From positions 1 to 36,831 of the forward strand of contig CANOHT010000027.1 in NCBI GenBank assembly GCA_947565865.1: a DNA stretch of 36,831 bases, read 5' to 3'. Shown here one piece after another: positions 7,700-14,062 of this stretch; positions within the stretch are counted from its first letter, which is position 1, and the number at the start of each line of letters is the position of its first letter. The translations under genes and the position numbers were made by a program. The notes under the pieces were generated by a model that ran no database searches, had not been told where the DNA came from, and saw nothing but the letters and a program-made list of their open reading frames with translations. The stretch comes from an uncultured Clostridia bacterium (GTDB taxonomy: Bacteria; Bacillota; Clostridia; Christensenellales; Aristaeellaceae).

Positions 7700-8026
7700 A
7701 TGCTTCAATCCATACGCGATGGCGACCGGCTGATCGTTCGCCTGGAAGGAGAGCTGGATCATTTCTGCGCACAAAGCGTCCGCCGTGAATTGGACGCGAT
7801 GCTGGCCGATATGAGCATCCGCACGCTGATTCTGGACTTCACCACGCTGAACTTCATGGATTCCTCAGGCATCGGAGTGATTCTTGGGCGCTATCGGCTC
7901 CTGCGTGATCGGGGCGGCGCTGTGGCGGTGACCCATATGAACCGACACATCAGCCGTATTTTCCACATGTCCGGCATGGACAGGATCATCAAACAGCTTG
8001 ACATTCAGCAGGAGGCACGGACATGA
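7700..8026 (+). CDS. spoIIAA: anti-sigma F factor antagonist SpoIIAA
   Basis: STAS-domain protein (108 aa) that releases sigma F by binding SpoIIAB in the forespore. It is switched off by SpoIIAB-mediated phosphorylation and switched on by the SpoIIE phosphatase. The phosphorylation site is in NFMDSSGIGVILGRY (S55/S56; the second serine aligns with the phosphorylated serine of the Bacillus protein). AAGGAGG at 7682-7688 supports the ATG. Its stop overlaps the spoIIAB start in an ATGA junction. It is first gene of the spoIIA operon, with a Spo0A box and a sigma-H-like promoter upstream. Confidence 0.95.
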   Translation: MLQSIRDGDRLIVRLEGELDHFCAQSVRRELDAMLADMSIRTLILDFTTLNFMDSSGIGVILGRYRLLRDRGGAVAVTHMNRHISRIFHMSGMDRIIKQLDIQQEART

Positions 8027-8460
8027 ATCATCAGAATGAGATGCAGACAACCTTTCTCTCCGTGGCGGAAAACGAATCCTTTGCCCGGGTGGTCATCGCC
8101 GCCTTCGCGGTGCAGCTCTCTCCCACGGTTTCGGAGATCGCGGACATCAAAACGGCGGTATCCGAGGCCGTCACCAACGCCATCGTCCACGGCTATGAGG
8201 ACAGCCGCGGCATGGTCAGCCTGCGTGCCAGCATTGACGACCGCTGGCTGACGGTGGAAGTTCAGGACGAGGGCAAAGGCATTCCGAATATCGAGAAGGC
8301 TATGGAGCCTTTTTTTACCACACATCCCGAGCAGGAGCGCAGCGGCATGGGCTTCGCGGTGATGCAGACCTTCATGGATGATCTGCAGGTGGACTCTGTT
8401 CCCGGCCAGGGTACCACCGTCCGCATGAGGAAGCGCATCCATGCCGGAGGCGCCCTTTGA
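8023..8460 (+). CDS. spoIIAB: anti-sigma F factor / serine kinase SpoIIAB
   Basis: GHKL-type protein kinase and anti-sigma factor (145 aa). It holds sigma F inactive and phosphorylates SpoIIAA. The ATP-binding N box is EAVTNAIVHGYED (about residues 49-60). The G1 region is DEGKGIPNIEKAMEPFFTT and the G2 region is RSGMGFAVMQTF. It overlaps both neighbours by four bases: ATGA at the start, TTGA at the end. The tight coupling matches the need for stoichiometric SpoIIAA, SpoIIAB and sigma F. Confidence 0.95.
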   Translation: MNHQNEMQTTFLSVAENESFARVVIAAFAVQLSPTVSEIADIKTAVSEAVTNAIVHGYEDSRGMVSLRASIDDRWLTVEVQDEGKGIPNIEKAMEPFFTTHPEQERSGMGFAVMQTFMDDLQVDSVPGQGTTVRMRKRIHAGGAL

Positions 8461-9170
8461 CCGCCAACGCTGACTTTGCCGCACGGCTGTTTCAGGCGCG
8501 CATAGAGGGAAAGCAGGCCATCGCCGCCCTGGCTGAGCAGCATTTGCCCCTGGTCGCGGCCATGGTACGCCGCTTTCCCGGATATGGGCGGGAACGGGAA
8601 GAGCTGTACCAGCAGGGCTGCATCGGCCTGATGAAGGCGCTGGCCCGGTACGATCCCGATATAGGCGCTCAATTCTCCACCTATGCCGCCGCGATGATCC
8701 TGGGCGAGATGCGGATGCTCTGCCGGATGGATGCGCCTGTGCATGTCCCTCGCCAGGATCGGGAAAACCGCAGCCGTATCCGCCGGATGGAGCGCATGCT
8801 GCAGGAGCACCTGGGCCGGGAACCCACCGTACCCGAGCTTGCTTCCGCCCTGCGTATGGACGCGGCGGAGCTGATGCTGGCCATGGAAAGCATTCAGACA
8901 ACCTCCTTTGACGCCCCGGCCTGCCCCGGCAGCCGTGCGCTGTCCGAGCTGCTTCCCGCGCCTGACGGCTGGCTGGATCGGCTGATGCTTCGCGATCTCA
9001 TCACGCGGCTGCCCCGGGAGGATCAGCGGCTGCTATTGATGCGCTTCCGCCTTGGCATGACGCAGGCGGAGGTCGCCCGAAGTCTGGGCGTCAGCCAGAT
9101 GCAGGTCAGCCGGCGGGAATCCGCAGTCAAGGCGCAGCTGCGCAAAGCCTGGAATGAGGAAGGAGAATAA
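8457..9170 (+). CDS. sigF: RNA polymerase sporulation sigma factor sigma F
   Basis: First forespore-specific sigma factor (237 aa). Region 2 contains LYQQGCIGLMKALARYDP and QFSTYAAAMILGEMRMLCR. Region 3 follows (about 100-150). Region 4.2 has the helix-turn-helix TQAEVARSLGVSQMQVSRRES near the C-terminus. The start is TTG at 8457, overlapping the SpoIIAB stop as TTGA, with GGAGG at 8446-8450. The weak start codon at a coupled junction may limit sigma F relative to its inhibitor. It ends directly at a strong terminator. The order AA-AB-sigF identifies it as sigma F rather than sigma G. Confidence 0.94.
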   Translation: MTANADFAARLFQARIEGKQAIAALAEQHLPLVAAMVRRFPGYGREREELYQQGCIGLMKALARYDPDIGAQFSTYAAAMILGEMRMLCRMDAPVHVPRQDRENRSRIRRMERMLQEHLGREPTVPELASALRMDAAELMLAMESIQTTSFDAPACPGSRALSELLPAPDGWLDRLMLRDLITRLPREDQRLLLMRFRLGMTQAEVARSLGVSQMQVSRRESAVKAQLRKAWNEEGE

Positions 9171-9209
9171 AGCGACCGCATGGCCATTGATTTGCCATGC
9201 GGTCGCTTT
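9169..9209. terminator. bidirectional terminator between sigF and the hydrogenase cluster
   Basis: A perfect 16-bp inverted repeat (9169-9184 with 9194-9209), nine-base loop, begins at the sigF stop codon and is bordered by A and T runs. It separates the converging spoIIA and PP2C/hydrogenase transcripts. Confidence 0.85.
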
Positions 9210-9219
9210 TGAATTCGGC

Positions 9220-10386
9220 TCAGCAGTAGCGCAGCTGCGTCCGCTTGCCCATGGAGCTGAGGCACTTGGCAATGTCCTTAACCAGCCGCAGCTTGATGGA
9301 AAGAGAAATGGGCATATCCGGGTTTTGATGGGCGGGGTTCAGAGCGCGGCCCACAATAAAGCGCACAGAGGTACACTTGCTGGCCAGGGTTTCCGCCAGA
9401 AGATACGCCCCATCGCGCTTTTCCTGAAGGATGGCCGTATCCCGCACCGCGGCATAGCGTTCCAGAATCTCCAAGGTTTTGCCCAGCGTCACCACGCCCT
9501 CGGTCACCAGGTCGATGCCCGCCATGTGGGCAATGGGCGGAATGTCCGGGGAAATGTAGTCCAGGTCGATTTCCAGCTCCGCGTTCAGGCGCTTGCTGAC
9601 AATCTGCGATGTCGTGCCCCCGCAGATCACCTTGATGCCCGGACAGGACAGCAGGTCGTTCACCACGTCCTCGTCATCCTCGGGATGAACGGGCGGGCCC
9701 ACCATTACGCAGCAGGGGCGAGGCTCGCACACGCGCAGCACCGCCACGGTCGTATCGTCGCCGTTATGGCCCTGGTATAAATCGCCGCACTGCGTCAGCA
9801 GACGATGCTGCACATCGGCAGCGGTGTCCTCCGGCGTATGGCGTTCCTCCAGAAAGGCCACCACCTCTTCATGCTGCCAGCCGAGGTTCAGAAGCATCCC
9901 TACCCCTGCATGAATCACGCCGTCGGAAAAGGTGACGGCAATATCCCCCAGTTCCAGCTGTACATGCGCCTCGCGGACGCGCTTGCCGTAGATCGTCCGC
10001 TCCTCCCAGGGGATGTAGGTATGCTTGCCCTGCCGCAGAAGAATAAGGGATGGATTGTCAAATTCCACCAGATAGGCCCCGCCGTCAGCGTCCACCTGCA
10101 TCATGGTGAAGGTCGAATAGGCCACCTCCCGCTCCCTGCATACCGGCAGGGTGGAAGCGATGGTCTCCACCACGTCGTTCATGGCTGCGCCGGCGGAGAC
10201 CATGGTGGCGATGATTTTGCTGGTCAGGGACGCGAGAATGTTGGCCTTAACGCCGCTGCCCATGCCGTCGGAAAGCACCAGCAGCGCGCTGTCATCCTCA
10301 TGGCGGATGATCTCTACCTTGTCGCCGCACAGTTCCTCGCCGTACTTGTTCATGCTGCCCCAGCTGGTCTCGATAAAGAAGCTCAT
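9220..10386 (-). CDS. SpoIIE-type PP2C protein phosphatase of the sensory-hydrogenase cluster
   Basis: Soluble serine/threonine phosphatase. Residues about 1-215 form the PP2C/SpoIIE catalytic domain, with metal-binding aspartates in LVLSDGMGSGVKA (about residue 40), TFSDGV and HNGDDTTVAVLRV. Residues about 216-388 form a second, conserved-looking domain (GPPVHPEDDEDVV, ICGGTTSQIVSKRL) whose function I do not recognise. Unlike true SpoIIE it has no membrane segments. The start overlaps the end of the hydrogenase gene by four bases, so the two are coupled. By family precedent it would dephosphorylate an STAS-type anti-anti-sigma factor; its target is not known. It converges on the spoIIA operon across one terminator. 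Confidence 0.88.
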   Translation of the reverse strand: MSFFIETSWGSMNKYGEELCGDKVEIIRHEDDSALLVLSDGMGSGVKANILASLTSKIIATMVSAGAAMNDVVETIASTLPVCREREVAYSTFTMMQVDADGGAYLVEFDNPSLILLRQGKHTYIPWEERTIYGKRVREAHVQLELGDIAVTFSDGVIHAGVGMLLNLGWQHEEVVAFLEERHTPEDTAADVQHRLLTQCGDLYQGHNGDDTTVAVLRVCEPRPCCVMVGPPVHPEDDEDVVNDLLSCPGIKVICGGTTSQIVSKRLNAELEIDLDYISPDIPPIAHMAGIDLVTEGVVTLGKTLEILERYAAVRDTAILQEKRDGAYLLAETLASKCTSVRFIVGRALNPAHQNPDMPISLSIKLRLVKDIAKCLSSMGKRTQLRYC

Positions 10387-12080
10387 ACGCCCTCTCCACC
10401 GCTCATGCTGGCCTTGAGCCTGAGCAGCGCAGCCTTGGTTTCACCGGTGGTCTCGCCCAGCAGGCTGGCTATTTCCTGGGCAACCCGCATCTGCTTATCA
10501 ATGACCTGCTGCGCCGTTTCCACGGTTTCCTTGCGCATCTGCCGCATGGCTCGCATACTCTCCTCCTCCTGGGAGATGTCCTTGAGCAGCACCATATAAT
10601 CATGATCGGGCAGGGAAATGATGCTCTGCTCCACCATGATCTCATAGATGGCGGTCTTGCGCCGAACGCCCATGACGTTCTGGCCGTCCCTGCGGATCTC
10701 GGCCAGCTCCTCCATCTCCAGAAAGGCGTCGATGCCCATGCCGATGCAGTCGCTGTCCAGGCTCAGCATTTGCTCCGCAGCCCGGTTGAACTGGGTGATC
10801 TCGAAATCCTGATTCAGGATGATAATACCGTTGGGGGTGTTGTCCAGAATGGTGTTGGACATGGACTCCGCCCGCTGCCGCATATACGGCAAGCACATGT
10901 GCAGGCTGGCCTTCCCACGATAGACCGCAATAGCCTTTTCTCGGCAGGTATTGTAGCCGCAGGCTCCGCAGTTGAGCAGGTCCGACGGGGTGTGCTTGCC
11001 AATGGAATGGAGAATTTGCTGGATTTCCTCCTCCGAAGGCATCGCCAGATCATGCTGCCGCGGCTCATAGCTTGCCGTCATCGCCACCTGACATGCCTCG
11101 CCGGCAGGCATATCGCCGCATTCCGAACGGCGGGCGAAGTCCTCCACGGCGGTTCGGCTGAGCAAAAAGGGATCGCCATGGACGCGCAGGCTGGGCCCGC
11201 CCACGCAGGAATCCACGCAGGAGGACATCTCCAGGAAATAGCCGGTCAGGCCGTGCTCACGGATGTCTCTGAGCATCCGAATGCAGTTGCTCAGGCCGTC
11301 AATGGCAACGTGCCGATAGTCGCCGCGCTGGCTTTCCGGGATACATGCCAGGATACCGCCCGGCACGGGATAAAGCCGGCTGCGCTTATGATGCATCTCC
11401 CGGGCGGCTTCGTCCTCCTCCGCCTTGAGAACGATGCTTTCCTGATCCAGCCAGCGGCGCAGCTCGTCGTACATCAGGGCCGCATCGATCTCTCCGGTTC
11501 GCTCGGCCTCGTGCTTTTTGGAAATGCACGGACCGATGAACACCACCTTGCTCTCCTCGCCGTGTGCCTTGCGCAGCAGCCGCGCGTGCGCCACCGCCGG
11601 CGAGGGCGCCTGGGCCAATTGCCCTGTCAGCTCGGGGTAATACTTCTCCACCAGCATAACCACCGTGGGGCAGCAGGTGGTGATGATATTGGGCATGACG
11701 CCCTCCCGAATCATCCGAACATACTCCGCCGTGACCGCCGTAGCGCCAATGGCGGTCTCCTCGACGCCCGCGAAGCCCAGCTTTTTCAGCGCGGCGGACA
11801 TCCCCGCAAAGCTGACGCCATGAAAAGCCGCCACGAAGGACGGCGCAAGGGAAGCATACACCCTTGCGCCTTGGTCAATCATCGCCCGTACCCGGGGCAC
11901 ATCGTCCTGAATCTGTTTGGCGTTTTGCGGGCAGACCATGGCGCAGGTTCCGCAGAGCACGCACTCATCCTCCCGGATGCGCGCCTGATCGTCATGGAAA
12001 CTGATGGACTTCACGTCGCAGTGGCGGATACACTTATAGCAGTTTTTGCAGTTGGCTTCTTTCAGCTGAATAACGCTCAT
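10383..12080 (-). CDS. PAS-domain [FeFe]-hydrogenase, sensory (HydS-like) type
   Basis: Predicted 565-aa redox/H2 sensor. Domains in order: two ferredoxin-type [4Fe-4S] sites (C11/C14/C17/C21 and C40/C43/C46/C50); an H-cluster domain (about 75-330) with TTCCPT (C136, C137), GPCISKKHE (C185) and EMSSCVDSCVGG (C288, C292), supplying the four H-cluster cysteines; an extra four-cysteine FeS domain (C371, C374, C379, C396); a PAS domain (about 404-505); and a C-terminal coiled-coil-like helix. Fused PAS and neighbouring PP2C place it with group C putative sensory hydrogenases rather than catalytic HydA. The start at 12080 is chosen because AAGGAG precedes it; the open frame continues upstream but would overlap the [2Fe-2S] gene in another frame and has no homologous look. 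Maturases HydE, HydF and HydG are not in the window. Confidence 0.9.
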   Translation of the reverse strand: MSVIQLKEANCKNCYKCIRHCDVKSISFHDDQARIREDECVLCGTCAMVCPQNAKQIQDDVPRVRAMIDQGARVYASLAPSFVAAFHGVSFAGMSAALKKLGFAGVEETAIGATAVTAEYVRMIREGVMPNIITTCCPTVVMLVEKYYPELTGQLAQAPSPAVAHARLLRKAHGEESKVVFIGPCISKKHEAERTGEIDAALMYDELRRWLDQESIVLKAEEDEAAREMHHKRSRLYPVPGGILACIPESQRGDYRHVAIDGLSNCIRMLRDIREHGLTGYFLEMSSCVDSCVGGPSLRVHGDPFLLSRTAVEDFARRSECGDMPAGEACQVAMTASYEPRQHDLAMPSEEEIQQILHSIGKHTPSDLLNCGACGYNTCREKAIAVYRGKASLHMCLPYMRQRAESMSNTILDNTPNGIIILNQDFEITQFNRAAEQMLSLDSDCIGMGIDAFLEMEELAEIRRDGQNVMGVRRKTAIYEIMVEQSIISLPDHDYMVLLKDISQEEESMRAMRQMRKETVETAQQVIDKQMRVAQEIASLLGETTGETKAALLRLKASMSGGEGV

Positions 12081-12097
12081 GGCCGTACTCCTTTGTA

Positions 12098-12349
12098 TCA
12101 ACCGCCGCAAAGAGGCAGCACTTCCTCGCGCATCAGGCTGGCGACGCGATCCTGATCCACATGATAGAATTTGACGCCGTTGACGCGCACGCAGGGACCG
12201 CTCTTGCATTCGCCCATGCAGAAGCTGGCAGAAAGCTCCACCTGACTGCCAAGGCCGAGCCTTTCGATCTCCTGCTGGAACAGCTGTGTGGTAGCGTGAG
12301 ACCCCTTCATGTGACAGGCGGAGCCTACGCAAATACTGACCTTGACCAT
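12098..12349 (-). CDS. thioredoxin-like [2Fe-2S] ferredoxin (NuoE C-terminal-like)
   Basis: Small soluble iron-sulfur protein of 83 aa. The cysteine pattern C7-x4-C12 ... C44-x3-C48 is that of the thioredoxin-fold [2Fe-2S] domain of NuoE/HydC-type subunits, with CVGSACHMKGS and CMGECKSGPC visible. The start at 12349 has AAAGGAAG upstream; a longer in-frame start ten codons earlier is possible but lacks such a site. It precedes the hydrogenase by 17 nt and is probably its electron partner. In Clostridia this small protein, the PAS hydrogenase and the PP2C phosphatase recur together (from memory of the family context). Confidence 0.88.
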   Translation of the reverse strand: MVKVSICVGSACHMKGSHATTQLFQQEIERLGLGSQVELSASFCMGECKSGPCVRVNGVKFYHVDQDRVASLMREEVLPLCGG

Positions 12350-12507
12350 AACTGCTTCTTCCTTTCTGATAAGCGGCATAAACTAAAAGGTCCATACCAA
12401 AGACCCAGATCAAAATACGAAAACGCATCTGCCGGGAAACGGTCGGGTGCTTCGTTGTATCAGCAGAAACCCGGAAAAGTTTCCCATGCTGAAAGTGAGG
12501 AACAGCT

Positions 12508-13197
12508 ATGCGTATCGTTTTCCGTCATTCCTGGCGCGTCGCGCTTCGCACGGCGCTGTGCCTTTGCCTCGCGGCTGCTCTGGCGGCGGCGGGCGCCAAC
12601 CTGCTGGTCTGCTTGTCCACCCGGCCGGACATCCATACCATCGCCACGGCGGAAGGGCTTTCCGGCGACTGCATTCTGGTGCTCGGCTGCGGGCTGACTG
12701 AGGACGGCACTCCCGGCCAGATGCTTCGCGACCGCCTTGACACAGCCATTGCCGCCTATCAAATGGGCGTGGCCAACCGGCTGCTGATGAGCGGCGACCA
12801 TGGCCGGGATGATTATGACGAGGTCAGCGCCATGAAGCGCTACGCCATTGAAAAGGGCGTGCCGTCCGAGGATATATTTGTGGATCACGCGGGCTTTTCA
12901 ACGTATGAGAGCATGGTGCGGGCCAAAGAAATCTTCCAGTGCGGCAGCGTGGTGGTAGTCACCCAGACCTATCACCTTTACCGCGCTCTTTACAACGCGC
13001 GGGCCATGGGCATGGAGGCCGTTGGCATCGCTTCCCAGGAGCATGCTTATACGCGCCAGTGGTATTTCAACCTGCGGGAGGCCGCAGCCCGGCTCAAGGA
13101 CGTGGTATACTGTGCCGCCAGGCCGGAGCCTACTTATTGGGGGCAGGCCGTATCCATCTTCAGCGCCGACGGCAACATGACCAACGAGCGCTGGTAA
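12508..13197 (+). CDS. YdcF/SanA-family (DUF218) membrane-anchored protein
   Basis: A single N-terminal hydrophobic segment (about residues 12-34) is followed by an extracytoplasmic DUF218 domain. Motifs of the family: ILVLGCGLTEDGTPGQMLRDRL, the MSGDHGRDDYDEVSAMKRYA segment, the conserved DHAGFSTYESM, and VTQTYHLYRALYNAR. SanA in enteric bacteria contributes to the barrier against vancomycin at high temperature, and related ElyC affects envelope carrier metabolism, but biochemistry is unsettled. GAGG precedes the ATG. It is divergent from the hydrogenase cluster (158-bp gap) and converges on deoD. Confidence 0.88.
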   Translation: MRIVFRHSWRVALRTALCLCLAAALAAAGANLLVCLSTRPDIHTIATAEGLSGDCILVLGCGLTEDGTPGQMLRDRLDTAIAAYQMGVANRLLMSGDHGRDDYDEVSAMKRYAIEKGVPSEDIFVDHAGFSTYESMVRAKEIFQCGSVVVVTQTYHLYRALYNARAMGMEAVGIASQEHAYTRQWYFNLREAAARLKDVVYCAARPEPTYWGQAVSIFSADGNMTNERW

Positions 13198-13207
13198 AGC
13201 CGTACGC

Positions 13208-13915
13208 TCAGGCGATGTCCAGGGCAACTTCCATCATTTGGGTAAAGGTGTTCTGCCGCTCCTCCGCACTCAGTGCCTCTCCGGTGAAGGGATTATCGGA
13301 AATGGTGCACAAGCATAGGGCGTTCTTTCCGCTGCGGGCCGCGTTGAGATACAGCGCGGCCGCTTCCATTTCCACCGCCAGCACACCCAGCTTCTGCAGA
13401 ATGACCGTGGGCGTGGATTCGTCATAGAAGGTATCGGAGGAATAGATCGCGCCGGGCGTCAGGGAGACGTTCAGCCGCTCACCGGCCTCCATGGCCTTGC
13501 GCAGCAGTTTCCAGGAGCAGCAGGGGGCCAGGTGGCCGTTAAAGCCGAACTGCACGCCGAAGCTGGAGTTGGTATAGGCGCTCATACCCACCACGATGTC
13601 CCGCAGCTTCAGGCTCTGGTTCAGCATCCCGGCGCTGCCGATGCGAATGATATTTTCCACATCATAGAAGTTATACAATTCATAGGAATAAATGCCGATG
13701 GAGGGCATGCCCATGCCGCTGGCCATCACAGAGACGCGTTTGCCCTGGTATTCCCCGGTATAGCCCTGTACGCCGCGGACATTATTGACCAGCACAGGGT
13801 TCTTGAGAAAATGCTCGGCAATGAACCTGGCCCGAAGCGGATCGCCGGGCATCAGCACGGTACGCGCAAAATCACTGGCCTTCGCCGTAATATGGGGGGT
13901 AGGAATGCTGCTCAT
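13208..13915 (-). CDS. deoD: purine-nucleoside phosphorylase, DeoD type
   Basis: Cytoplasmic phosphorylase that converts purine nucleosides and phosphate to free base and ribose-1-phosphate. The 235-aa protein shows MPGDPLRARFIAEHFL (phosphate-binding region, about residues 22-37), RIGSAGMLNQSL, the nucleoside-binding VEMEAAALY, and catalytic Asp in TISDNPF. It fits the hexameric NP-I family rather than the trimeric mammalian-like one. The start at 13915 is supported by AAAGGGG upstream; the frame stays open 20 codons further but that extension runs into the promoter. It is monocistronic and divergent from ygiQ. Confidence 0.93.
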   Translation of the reverse strand: MSSIPTPHITAKASDFARTVLMPGDPLRARFIAEHFLKNPVLVNNVRGVQGYTGEYQGKRVSVMASGMGMPSIGIYSYELYNFYDVENIIRIGSAGMLNQSLKLRDIVVGMSAYTNSSFGVQFGFNGHLAPCCSWKLLRKAMEAGERLNVSLTPGAIYSSDTFYDESTPTVILQKLGVLAVEMEAAALYLNAARSGKNALCLCTISDNPFTGEALSAEERQNTFTQMMEVALDIA

Positions 13916-13954
13916 CAAATCAGTGCCCCTTTCTATGGATGAATCGTTGGTTCC

Positions 13955-13982
13955 ATTATAACACGATTTCGTCAAGATGCAA
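13955..13982 (-). promoter_or_regulatory. deoD promoter
   Basis: Minus-strand TTGCAT (13982-13977), 16 bases, then perfect TATAAT (13960-13955). The -10 box is excellent and the -35 box moderate. It is back-to-back with the ygiQ promoter. Confidence 0.5.
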
Positions 13983-14003
13983 GCAAGCCTGACCGCCGCA
14001 TGC

Positions 14004-14032
14004 TTGACATCCCCCGCGTTGTCTTCTACAAT
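14004..14032 (+). promoter_or_regulatory. sigma-A promoter of ygiQ
   Basis: TTGACA (14004-14009), 17 bases, TACAAT (14027-14032). The short leader carries the Shine-Dalgarno GGAGGG. This position rules out the in-frame ATG at 14000 as the translation start. Confidence 0.7.
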
Positions 14033-14062
14033 AGAAGCAACGACCGTCAGGAGGGATCAGCG

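Noticed and set aside
10602..12155. Open frame of 517 codons antisense to the hydrogenase
   Set aside because: It is a shadow of the hydrogenase coding sequence, with no domain or ribosome binding site.
12081..12428. N-terminal extension of the hydrogenase frame by 116 codons
   Set aside because: It overlaps the [2Fe-2S] gene in a different frame, shows no domain and has no ribosome binding site. The start at 12080 has AAGGAG and begins the ferredoxin domain correctly.
14000..14062. ATG at 14000 as the ygiQ start
   Set aside because: It lies upstream of the -10 box of the ygiQ promoter, so it would not be transcribed. GTG 14063 has a good ribosome binding site.
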